Shown: positions 1-5,432, counted from the stretch's first letter. The stretch is DNA of 6,757 bases from Xanthobacteraceae bacterium (GCA_030037185.1 JASHRR010000359.1:1-6757); one strand, 5' to 3'. Translations and numbers: made by a program. The notes: generated by a model from the letters alone, not told the origin.

Positions 1-1
1 C

Positions 2-403
2 CGCCATGAGTTCTTAATCCTACCTGAAGGCTCTATCGGGACTCAGTGGGTACGCTTCGATGGCTGGAAACTTTCGTTCAATTCTGGTGAGTTTGAATTT
101 GACTTTCAGACTTGTTCTCCTGCACCCGGCCGATGCGGGACGTTCCGTAAGACCATGCGTTCGATTGCAAAGTGCGAATGCGACGAGTTCACAAGCCTGT
201 CTGGCGCGCGCATGGCGAAGGAGTTTTGCAGAACAGCCCACGGCACGGCGTCCCGTTGGTGCACATCCGGAACACCGCCGTCAAAGCCAGCGTTGCGTTG
301 CTGCGTGAGGCCTAATGGGGGTCCCGGCGCTTTCTTTCTCCGCGCGCCAAAGGGCCGGGGCCTGTCGGCCGATTGCGCCTACATGGCTCCCGGCCGATAC
401 TAG
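2..403 (+). CDS. Partial hypothetical ORF, open at the left window edge
   Basis: This frame is open from the window edge for 133 codons to a TAG at 401-403, so the true start lies outside. I do not recognise the protein. The first ~75 residues read like a genuine protein: acidic and aromatic, with the stretch GTQWVRFDGWKLSF and a cysteine cluster (CSPAPGRC, then KCECDE). Their codons have fairly low GC at the third position. The last ~55 residues are less convincing, and another plus frame (about 181-315, ending at TAA 313-315) also reads plausibly there, so a frameshift near 200-250 is possible. The ATG at 155 is internal and not the likely start. No membrane segment or known motif was seen. 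The end lies 5 bp before the MARKPEP remnant. Confidence 0.35.
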   Translation, partial: RHEFLILPEGSIGTQWVRFDGWKLSFNSGEFEFDFQTCSPAPGRCGTFRKTMRSIAKCECDEFTSLSGARMAKEFCRTAHGTASRWCTSGTPPSKPALRCCVRPNGGPGAFFLRAPKGRGLSADCAYMAPGRY

Positions 404-471
404 GCGGCATGGCCAGGAAGCCTGAACCGCCGCCAGAGCTGACGGCTTGGAGCGTCTACAAGATCGCCGCC
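391..471 (+). repeat. Diverged duplicate, copy 1 (partner at 5433-5512)
   Basis: This segment runs from the shared bases CGGCCGATACT, about 17 bp before the ATG, through the codons for VYK(I/F)A. It aligns with 5433-5512 in the same orientation, with one single-base indel before the ATG and one codon indel. Identity is high in the upstream 11 bases and the first eight codons and then falls. Confidence 0.5.
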
Positions 472-588
472 ACAACCTCCTGGCCGGGCACCGTCGAGGC
501 GCCATCGAGATTGACGGCACCGAACTCGGCAATTCTGCGGTTGAGAAGACCAACCTTCTTTCGCTCCTCGCCGCCGAGCACGCGGTAG
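409..588 (+). pseudogene. Decayed copy of a small MARKPEP-type protein
   Basis: The ATG at 409 opens with MARKPEPPPELTAW, then SVYKIA and WPGTVEAP. This matches the start of a short Bradyrhizobium hypothetical family I know from memory as MA(K/R)KPEP...W.VYK.A..WLG.VEAPDEAA. After VEAP (about 502) the expected DEAA...EFK.P helix is replaced by unrelated Ser/Arg/Pro-rich sequence up to TAG at 586-588. The gene is therefore probably a 5' remnant joined to foreign DNA. The upstream bases and first codons resemble the copy at 5450, which points to duplication or shared descent. The family's function is unknown. The open frame could still be expressed as a 59-residue peptide. Confidence 0.5.
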
Positions 589-616
589 GGTGGTCCTTGC
601 TTCACTGATTCCGTCG

Positions 617-1384
617 TCAGGGCACCGTCGGTTCCTGCGATTCCCGCGAGAGGGGCTTGGGCGCCGGGACGGAGGCAGGCCGCGGTATTGGTTTTGGTGC
701 GAAGGCGGAGCCGGGCCGTGGCGAAGGCTCTGAGTTCTTCGAATGGATTGACTGTTCGATCTCCTGTAGTTTCGCGATCTCGCGGGTCATCCGCTCCTGG
801 CCGGCTGTGAGTTGGTCGAGGCTACGCGTTATCTGCTCTTCACTTGTGGCAATCCGATCTACGCTGCGCCCTATCTGCTCTTGAGTTGTAGCGATCCCGT
901 CAACGCTGCGCCCTATCTGCTCTTGAGTTGTGGCCATCCGGTCGGCGCTGCTCGCCATCCGCCCTTGACTGGAGGCAATACTGGTGGCCAGTCGGTCGAT
1001 ACTTTGCCGCACAGCGTCGAGATCAAGCGATACCGCGCCGATCTGCTGCTGATCCGGAGAAGAGGCCCTTCGCGAGGCTGGCGCGATCACGTCAGGTGCG
1101 TTCTGAGCAACCGGTTCGGCCTGCGGCGCCAACTCGCCAATGTGCGGGTACGAGGTTGCGATCATCTCTCTTGCGCCATACGACTGCCAAGCTAAGGTCG
1201 CAGAGACGCCGATGCAAAAAATTATCAGGAAACGGACGAGGGGGATCAAGGCTCGCTTGTCAACCGAGGATCGCTCGTTTGAATGGCTTTCATTTTTCAG
1301 GTCGGCCGGGAGAACGGCGAATAGGTTGGCGGGCAACGAGCCTTCGGAGAGCTCGGATTGCGGTGGGCTTGGCATCGCACTCAT
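617..1384 (-). CDS. Single-pass membrane-anchored coiled-coil protein with 14-residue repeats
   Basis: This encodes 255 residues from the ATG at 1384. The frame stays open upstream to 1603, but I chose 1384 because MSAMPSPPQSEL resembles the start I remember for Bradyrhizobium homologues, GAGGG lies seven bases before it, and the longer version would overlap the divergent gene at 1569. Layout: hydrophilic N-terminus (1-44), one membrane segment (about 45-66, RFLIIFCIGVSATLAW), a Pro/Ala-rich linker (about 80-115), a helical coiled-coil region with five tandem 14-residue units (136-205), and a tail rich in Pro, Ala and Lys (218-243, PKPIPRPA). Membrane topology cannot be decided from sequence alone. 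The protein has no catalytic signature; a structural, scaffolding or envelope-anchoring role is only an inference. It is divergently arranged with the membrane protein at 1569. Confidence 0.82.
   Translation of the reverse strand: MSAMPSPPQSELSEGSLPANLFAVLPADLKNESHSNERSSVDKRALIPLVRFLIIFCIGVSATLAWQSYGAREMIATSYPHIGELAPQAEPVAQNAPDVIAPASRRASSPDQQQIGAVSLDLDAVRQSIDRLATSIASSQGRMASSADRMATTQEQIGRSVDGIATTQEQIGRSVDRIATSEEQITRSLDQLTAGQERMTREIAKLQEIEQSIHSKNSEPSPRPGSAFAPKPIPRPASVPAPKPLSRESQEPTVP
770..979 (-). repeat. Five in-frame 42-bp (14-residue) tandem units
   Basis: Within the coiled-coil gene five consecutive 14-residue units can be aligned. From N- to C-terminus they begin IASSQGRM, MATTQEQI, IATTQEQI, IATSEEQI and LTAGQERM. 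The two units at 896-937 and 854-895 are nearly identical in DNA and protein, which suggests recent duplication, while the outer units are diverged. Fourteen residues is two heptads, so gain or loss of a unit keeps the coiled-coil register. Confidence 0.8.
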
Positions 1385-1449
1385 CTGCACCCTCGGTTTG
1401 TCGTCGGCCGAATCACCGTCGAGATGACATCGCAAAGCCTTATCGGTCG

Positions 1450-1467
1450 GTCGGCTTCTCGACAGCT
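1450..1467 (+). promoter_or_regulatory. tts-box-like motif upstream of the 1569 gene
   Basis: The 18 bases GTCGGCTTCTCGACAGCT match 14 of the 16 defined positions of the TtsI-binding core I remember (GTCAGCTTNTCGNAAGCT). They are oriented toward the plus-strand gene and end 101 bp before its ATG. TtsI activates type III secretion genes in rhizobia. The core is partly palindromic and the consensus is recalled rather than looked up. The downstream half of the published ~30-bp box was not clearly seen. Confidence 0.3.
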
Positions 1468-1568
1468 TCAGAAGGAAATCGCTCCTCGTCCCCGCAAATC
1501 TCTCCACGGAGTCAATTTGCAAGACAGCTTGACGCCAAAACGTGCTGTGAAGTAGATCGGGCTGCGAT

Positions 1569-2084
1569 ATGGACACCGCCCCGTTTCCGCAACCAGAGAG
1601 CATTCGCCAAGCTATGGACGAGGCTTGGCGCGATCACCATCACGCCCGTGATCAGACGTGGAAGGCAGTTCAGATGGAAGCTGTCCTCGCGGCTGGATTG
1701 GTGACCCTTGACGTCCAGTTTCATAGTGTTGCCGCGACGACGCTGATGGGTGTGCTGGTAGTGTTGTCGGCGGTCTCCGGTATCCTAATTTCGCTTCACC
1801 ATCGAGGTGTCGAGAGAAGGAAGTTTGAACATATCCTGAACTGTGAAGAGGCGTTGGGTTTACATAGCCCCAATTTGATTAGCGGCGTAAAAATTCCAGA
1901 CAAGTTGCGGCTGTGGGATGCTTTTATACCGTCGGTGAACAATACGGTAGTTTTCATCATAAGGCTCCATCTCGCGATTTTGTTCTTTGCTCTAGTGGTC
2001 ACTGGCTCGCGTTGGTTTGCACAGAACGAGACCCCGAGAGGCGTCGGCCATGCCGTCCCGACGGTATCGCAACCGGCCCGATGA
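1569..2084 (+). CDS. Conserved hypothetical integral membrane protein
   Basis: This encodes 171 residues. The N-terminal ~35 residues form a polar helix rich in His, Asp and Trp (MDEAWRDHHHARDQTW). A weakly hydrophobic helix (about 36-50) and a strong membrane segment (about 55-76, TLMGVLVVLSAVSGILISL) follow. Then comes a cytosolic-looking loop with RRKFEHILNCEEALGLH and WDAFIPSVNNT, and a final membrane segment (about 126-147, VVFIIRLHLAILFFALVV). The architecture resembles small SLATT/RipA-like membrane proteins of unknown biochemical role, but I see no diagnostic motif and do not assign a family. The ATG at 1569 gives the longest form; its ribosome site is weak, and the ATG at 1614 is an alternative. 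The stop is 16 bp from the stop of the convergent gene at 2101. Confidence 0.82.
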   Translation: MDTAPFPQPESIRQAMDEAWRDHHHARDQTWKAVQMEAVLAAGLVTLDVQFHSVAATTLMGVLVVLSAVSGILISLHHRGVERRKFEHILNCEEALGLHSPNLISGVKIPDKLRLWDAFIPSVNNTVVFIIRLHLAILFFALVVTGSRWFAQNETPRGVGHAVPTVSQPAR

Positions 2085-2093
2085 CATCAGGCC
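2075..2093. terminator. Weak inverted repeat between convergent genes
   Basis: GGCCCGAT (2075-2082) and ATCAGGCC (2086-2093) pair over eight positions with one mismatch around a three-base loop, overlapping the stop of the plus-strand gene. The location between converging genes suits a bidirectional terminator. There is no T-tract on either side, so it may be chance. Confidence 0.22.
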
Positions 2094-2100
2094 AGGATCG

Positions 2101-2373
2101 CTAGCCGACCACCTTCATTTTCCGATCGTCCTCTTCGAGGGGAACGACGTCCTCCCTCTCCGCCCGAAAGAGCTTGTTGAAGAGGTCTTTCGTTTCCTGG
2201 ACACGCTCATCAAGCTGATAGGTGGCGTAGGCAATGGCTTCGTCCCGCTCCCTGCACCTGGGATACCCATGCGCTGCCGTCAGCAGGTACGCCGCATCGG
2301 CCGCGGTGTTGATGGCGTACGCCAGATCCGACCACAGGCCGCGATCGCGATCATCCTCAGCTAGTGTTCTCAT
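2101..2373 (-). CDS. Small helical hypothetical protein
   Basis: This encodes 90 residues, all predicted soluble: MRTLAEDDRDRGLW, then ALA-rich helical sequence (DLAYAINTAADAAYLL), a short HGYPRCRERDEA stretch, and a C-terminal amphipathic helix (QETKDLFNKLFRAERED) ending in a charged tail. The composition and codon pattern are those of a real gene, and none of the competing frames looks as good. I recognise it only as the kind of short protein recurrent in Bradyrhizobium accessory DNA; its function is unknown. The start at ATG 2373 is the only sensible one, although no clear ribosome site precedes it. An AT-rich upstream region with an inverted repeat at 2410-2425 could hold its promoter and operator. 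Confidence 0.72.
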   Translation of the reverse strand: MRTLAEDDRDRGLWSDLAYAINTAADAAYLLTAAHGYPRCRERDEAIAYATYQLDERVQETKDLFNKLFRAEREDVVPLEEDDRKMKVVG

Positions 2374-2409
2374 TGCAGGATTACCATTCTTTAATCATTT
2401 CAATTACAA

Positions 2410-2425
2410 TGTTACTTGATTAACA
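2410..2425. promoter_or_regulatory. Palindrome TGTTA-N6-TAACA, occurrence 1
   Basis: A perfect inverted repeat TGTTA-CTTGAT-TAACA sits 37-52 bp upstream of the ATG of the minus-strand gene at 2373, in AT-rich DNA suited to a promoter. The same arms and spacing recur at 2901-2916. It also overlaps the 3' end of the 2412-2666 gene. Confidence 0.38.
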
Positions 2426-2666
2426 CAACGAAGGCCGATCGGACATAGCCCAAATGGGTCAAGCCGCTTCGCCGCCATCGCACGGCGCAGAAGGGCGAGG
2501 CTCTGGCTATTGCTTTCCCTGTGTTCTTCTCGACGAGAGCTAAAAGCATCTGGACAATGTGCTCTAAGCGAGCGACGCGTGGCTCCAGCCGCGTATCATT
2601 TGATGGTGCAACATTGCGACGTATCTCGGTGATCTCGTCGAGGAGGCCGTCGAATGGCTTAGGCAT
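2412..2666 (-). CDS. Small hypothetical protein with a short coiled coil
   Basis: This encodes 84 residues. The N-terminal ~50 are convincing: MPKPFDGLLDEITEIRR, a linker, then an amphipathic helix LEPRVARLEHIVQMLLALVEKN with leucine/valine heptads that could dimerise. AGGGG lies six bases before the ATG and supports this start. From about residue 53 the sequence becomes Arg/Ser/Trp-rich and hydrophobic (AVRWRRSGLTHLGYVRS) and looks unlike the first part. The native 3' end may therefore have been replaced or shifted in frame. Function is unknown. The stop falls inside the 2410-2425 palindrome, and the next minus-strand gene starts 38 bp downstream, so the two could be co-transcribed. Confidence 0.55.
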   Translation of the reverse strand: MPKPFDGLLDEITEIRRNVAPSNDTRLEPRVARLEHIVQMLLALVEKNTGKAIARASPFCAVRWRRSGLTHLGYVRSAFVVLIK

Positions 2667-2675
2667 CTCTGCCCC

Positions 2676-2803
2676 CTAATGCGCAATCGCTTGCGCATAT
2701 TCCACCAACGCTGGCGCCGAACGATGATCGCAGGCGTTGCTGCGTGGTCCGGATGATGAGGTTGGAGTTCGGACGGACGTAGGCGTGGGTCCGTGTAAAG
2801 CAT
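2676..2803 (-). other. Ambiguous small-ORF remnant with all three frames readable
   Basis: An ATG at 2803 with AGGA seven bases upstream starts MLYTDPRLRP. In the next frame the same DNA reads PNSNLIIRTTQQRL and continues to a TAA overlapping the ATG of the 2666 gene. The third frame ends APALVEYAQAIAH at a TAG (2676-2678). Each looks partly coding, which fits an ancestral small gene broken by indels. I cannot choose a frame. Confidence 0.25.
2679..2698. promoter_or_regulatory. Perfect 8-bp inverted repeat just upstream of the 2666 gene
   Basis: ATGCGCAA (2679-2686) and TTGCGCAT (2691-2698) pair perfectly around the four bases TCGC. The centre is 22 bp from the ATG of the 2412-2666 gene and abuts its ribosome site, so as an operator or RNA hairpin it could affect that gene. 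No known regulator is assigned. Confidence 0.38.
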
Positions 2804-2818
2804 TGTAATGTCCTTCAA

Positions 2819-3391
2819 AATATCGCCCCTCTGGCGTCAATCACGCCCCGCTGCCTCGCATTGCAACCGCGGGGGCAGGAGGGCGGTATCAATAGGTAAA
2901 TGTTATGAGCTTAACATAGCTGTCTCGTTCCGCAATCTTGCTTCCCGCATGTTTCAGATGCATCAGCGCGGAGTGGCGGACAAGCTACGATACCAGCCCG
3001 GTTTGCAGGGATGCGGATGTGGCGACAAAGAAGAAGGCCCCGCCGCAGCAGAGCCTGAACATTCCCGCAACCAGTTCACAAAAATTGATAAGTAAAAGTA
3101 ACACCAGGAGCTGGGGCCTCAATGATTATTCATTGGGCGTTTTGTTGCGACCCCGACGATTTTGGATGGGAGGGCGGCAAGGCCGGGCAGCTGTCTACAA
3201 AAAAAACACAGGACTGGATTTTTTGTGTGAGCTATCTCAGACAGCGTGTGCGCGCGGATTATGATAATCCCTTCGGATACGGGACTTCGCGCACCCACTT
3301 GGCTAGGCCCCCCGTTCGCCCGCCGAAAGCCGTCGGCAGTCTTCGACGTGGCCTGGCTTGGTTGTCTTTGGAGTCGGGTTCCCGTCCACAT
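2819..3391. other. Stretch without a supported gene
   Basis: Several frames are open for 80-108 codons (for example 2938-3264 and 3122-3394, plus strand), but none has a convincing start, domain or consistent codon use. The stretch holds the second TGTTA-N6-TAACA palindrome (2901-2916) and a purine-rich run near 3026-3040. A short piece around 2958-3092 (DADVATKKKAPPQQSL) looks mildly coding and could be a relic. Confidence 0.4.
2900..2917. promoter_or_regulatory. Palindrome TGTTA-N6-TAACA, occurrence 2
   Basis: ATGTTA (2900-2905) and TAACAT (2912-2917) pair perfectly around TGAGCT, with the same arms and spacing as 2410-2425. No supported gene starts next to it; the nearest minus-strand candidate start is 2803. 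Confidence 0.35.
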
Positions 3392-3411
3392 TAACATTTG
3401 ATGAAATGTTA
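3392..3411. promoter_or_regulatory. Palindrome TAACATTT-GATG-AAATGTTA upstream of the Hint gene
   Basis: Perfect 8-bp arms flank a four-base centre, about 90 bp before the ATG at 3503. The AAATGTTAT half resembles the two TGTTA-N6-TAACA sites but with the half-sites in reversed order. The position suits an operator or promoter-proximal element of the Hint gene. TTGATG at 3398-3403 could also serve as a weak -35 box. Confidence 0.35.
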
Positions 3412-3502
3412 TGTTGTGTTAGTGTAAGGTTGCGGGCGGTTGCGGCTGTTGTTGGCGGCGTGCGTAGGCTTGTCTCAGTTTTCCGGCGAGAAGGGGTCAA
3501 TT

Positions 3503-3896
3503 ATGAAGAGATTTGGACATTTCGGCACGCGTCGGTCAGCTGTTCAGGGCAATAGCTGGAGGCGCTGCAAGCTTTCCTTTCCTTGCGTTGGCTAAAAAAT
3601 CTGCGTCTGCTCAGGTAGCTCCTAAGCCCCCGCCCCCGCCCGGAGGAGGCCCGTTGCCCCGCCCCCCGCCCGGACGCACGCCGTGTCTACTGAAGGGGAC
3701 GAAGATTTCGACTCCTTCAGGCGATCGTCTCGTGCAGGAACTGAAAATTGGAGATGAAGTAAACACGCTTGGCGGTCGTAAGCCCATCAAGTGGATCGCC
3801 TACAGCAAATTCACGAAGGAGGAAGGCAGGGCTTGGCCGGATAGCGTAATGCCGATCCGCGTCGCGCACTTTGCGATAGATGAGGTGCCTCGTTAA
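3503..3896 (+). pseudogene. Broken secreted Hint-domain protein
   Basis: The gene has AAGGGG seven bases before the ATG at 3503 (MKRFGH), but the protein continues in another frame, readable from TTG 3513, so a one-base insertion in the T-run at 3520-3522 is inferred. In that second frame there is a signal peptide (RAIAGGAASFPFLALA, cleavage near ASA-Q), a Pro/Gly linker (KPPPPPGGGPLPRPPPG), then the Hint start at Cys58 (CLLKGTKISTPSGDRLVQ) and the conserved KIGDEV and RKPIKWIAY. Hint domains are Hedgehog/intein-type folds, and bacterial Hint_2 proteins of this type are usually much longer. The frame stops at 3894-3896 just where the next core motif (PHRDLYLSPEH in relatives) should begin; that motif is present but inverted. 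The remaining C-terminal part was not found. Confidence 0.75.
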
Positions 3897-3939
3897 AGAA
3901 AAGGCAATGCAGCGGCGAGACATAGAGATCGCCGTGCGG
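3885..3939 (-). other. Inverted fragment of the Hint domain
   Basis: Read on the minus strand, 3939 down to 3886 encodes PHGDLYVSPLHCLFFNEA. This is the Hint segment that should follow IDE (ending 3884) on the plus strand. It therefore looks like an in-place inversion of about 55 bp that introduced the TAA ending the plus-strand frame. The exact ends are uncertain by a few bases. The left junction forms GAGG-TG-CCTC. Confidence 0.7.
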
Positions 3940-4109
3940 TGAACCCGACATTGAATCGGGAATTGCAGGCTTGGCGTTCCCCAGACGGGCAACTCTTCTG
4001 CGACGAATTCTGTGCTGATGATTACGATGAGCTCGTTTTCGTAGCCGCTCGTCGGCATCTGCATCGCCGACGCAGGATGTCGTGGATAGATCCGGCCGGT
4101 CGGGCTTAA
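3939..4109 (+). CDS. Possible small cysteine-containing ORF, perhaps a relic
   Basis: A GTG at 3939 could start 56 residues ending at TAA 4107-4109. The readable part is RELQAWRSPDGQLFCDEFC, then ADDYDELVFV and an Arg-rich tail. FCDEFC has the C-x3-C look of a short zinc-ribbon or knuckle half, but no second cysteine pair is present. It lies in the same frame as the broken Hint gene, directly after the inverted fragment, so it may be a separate small gene or a piece joined there. No ribosome site was seen, and the minus strand of the same DNA is also open. Confidence 0.3.
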   Translation: MNPTLNRELQAWRSPDGQLFCDEFCADDYDELVFVAARRHLHRRRRMSWIDPAGRA

Positions 4110-4179
4110 CGGTTGGCCGACGACCTGATCCCAGATGGGAAGCGCGACCCTGATTTAACTATTTAACTGTACGAACCGC

Positions 4180-4343
4180 CGGCAGGCCGCCGATCAGCGA
4201 GGTCCGGCGGGGCCCCGTCGGGTCCACGAAGTCAAGCGTGACGGCTATCGCCCAGCGTGCCGGTTCGGTGCCGAGGGCATCGTTTCCAAGAGGTGGACGG
4301 CACCCACCGATCCGCCCCGTGTCGCGTTTGGATTACAAAGTCG
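4180..4343 (+). pseudogene. Fossil of an ATP-dependent DNA ligase (LigD/LigB-type catalytic domain)
   Basis: The frame 4180-4293 reads GPAGPRRVHEVKRDGYR and then directly FGAEGIVSKR. The first part is nucleotidyltransferase motif I (KxDG, catalytic Lys codon at 4234-4236) with its usual upstream GP..VHE context; the second is motif IV (EGIVSKR, 4273-4293). In intact enzymes these lie about 140 residues apart, so an internal deletion of roughly 400 bp is inferred. After SKR the frame shifts: one base is missing between 4294 and 4307, and in the new frame HRSAPCRVWITK (4305-4340) matches the motif V region (W.K.K). The gene cannot make a working ligase. No Ku gene or ligase partner domains are nearby. 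Confidence 0.72.
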
Positions 4344-4555
4344 GCTGCCGACTGCAGGACCCGGAAGGCCCGCACCTGGCGACGGGACCAGGGGTGATAT
4401 CCGGCGTCCTTCCAGTTGGAAGCCTTGCCCCACCTCGCAGACCCAATTATCGGGCGAAAGCCTTCATATCGTTGCACGCGCCCCTATCCGTAGTGAACGA
4501 GGTTAAGTTAAGTCACAGCGAACCCGCGCTGGAGGAAGGGGTGAGAGCGGACGTT

Positions 4556-5239
4556 TTAATATTGCAACCCGAACAACACCGGGAATTCAACTTTCTCCGT
4601 TGTTTGGGCTGTCTCCGCTCTCCGCATTTCATTTCGGTGGTCGGGGACCGTTCGCGTTGCGACGTACCAGCATCTCACGCCCTCATGACCAGGTGCTCTC
4701 AGCGTCCAGGACGGCCATCCTCCCGGATGCTCAAGGCGAACAGCCGAAGCGGAGGGAAAGCAGGTAGAATCATGCCCGCTCGGCGCGAACGACCGGTTTC
4801 CTTTGCCTGGCAATGTGTGTGACGGTCTCGCCTCAATCCGGCTTTCGGCCGATTTTACGTCCAAAGGCGCCGTCGGCTGCAATGGTGCTCTTTGAACATC
4901 TGACTCAATTTGGCTCTCGACAGTGCTATCTATAGCCGCGGGAGCCTGAGCTTCTGGTGACGGCAAAAATTCAACGGGTGGTGTATTGACCGAAGCTTGC
5001 GGTGCGACCGCAAGCTCGATCGAGCCATCAGAATTTGCGAACATGAAATAACAAGCAGGTGGCGCGGCGACCCCAACCGCGATCAATAATTTCGTCCGAC
5101 GAGAGAGTGGATTGCTTGGCCGACGCAACAATGGAGTGGATGTCCACCCGTCCGGCTCAAACGAGATGGCATTTGGCACAGTCGTTGGTGCTTTGATGTA
5201 AGGTAGGGCCGTGATTGGCGTCTTAACTACCGGAAACAT
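4556..5239 (-). CDS. Anchored hypothetical protein with a C-terminal two-cysteine segment
   Basis: This encodes 227 residues from the ATG at 5239, the only start before the membrane segment; no strong ribosome site is visible. Layout: polar N-terminus (1-48) ending in a basic patch (RRPSNPLSRRTK), one membrane segment or uncleaved signal anchor (about 50-68, LLIAVGVAAPPACYFMF), and a long low-complexity linker rich in Pro, Ala and Ser (75-150). A compact C-terminal segment (about 157-200) follows, with STCFPSASAV, WPSWTLRAPGHEG and CWYVATR. Cys160 and Cys190 could form a disulfide if this part is periplasmic. I recognise the C-terminal motif as recurrent in Bradyrhizobium hypothetical proteins; the biochemical function is unknown. 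The gene stands alone, with no co-directional neighbour close by. Confidence 0.82.
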   Translation of the reverse strand: MFPVVKTPITALPYIKAPTTVPNAISFEPDGWTSTPLLRRPSNPLSRRTKLLIAVGVAAPPACYFMFANSDGSIELAVAPQASVNTPPVEFLPSPEAQAPAAIDSTVESQIESDVQRAPLQPTAPLDVKSAESRIEARPSHTLPGKGNRSFAPSGHDSTCFPSASAVRLEHPGGWPSWTLRAPGHEGVRCWYVATRTVPDHRNEMRRAETAQTTEKVEFPVLFGLQY

Positions 5240-5432
5240 GGAGCGCTTTTCTATTCTAACCGGAATTCGGTCGAGTCGCAGCCACGTTTATGCCTCAACT
5301 GTGTTGAATTTTCAAGCATCAGCCTGAAAAAAGTCATCTGAGATGCCTGAAGGGCTTCGATTCCCACCGGCCTGAGGCTCCCCTCTGACCCGCGGTCAGC
5401 AGCCAAAGGCAGGCCTTCAGCCGCTTGTCTTG

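Noticed and set aside
1385..1603. N-terminal extension of the coiled-coil gene to 1603
   Set aside because: The extension lacks a ribosome site, looks non-native and would overlap the start of the divergent gene at 1569.
928..1704. Long plus-strand ORF (258 codons)
   Set aside because: It is antisense to the coiled-coil gene, Arg/Ser-rich with no domain, and explained as a shadow of the repeat-rich minus-strand frame.
3717..4064. Minus-strand ORF of 115 codons
   Set aside because: Most of it is antisense to the Hint gene. Only the part at 3886-3939 is meaningful, as the inverted Hint fragment.
4238..4822. Plus-strand ORF of 194 codons
   Set aside because: It crosses the ligase fossil in the wrong frame and then runs antisense to the 4556-5239 gene, with no coherent protein signature.
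5166..5190. RpoN-like TGGCAC...TTGG
   Set aside because: The -12 element lacks the required GC at the right spacing, and the site is inside a coding region on the wrong strand.
5340..5400. tRNA-like T-arm near GGGCTTCGATTCCC
   Set aside because: The loop lacks the G-TTC pairing of a real T-arm, and no acceptor, D or anticodon stems could be drawn around it.
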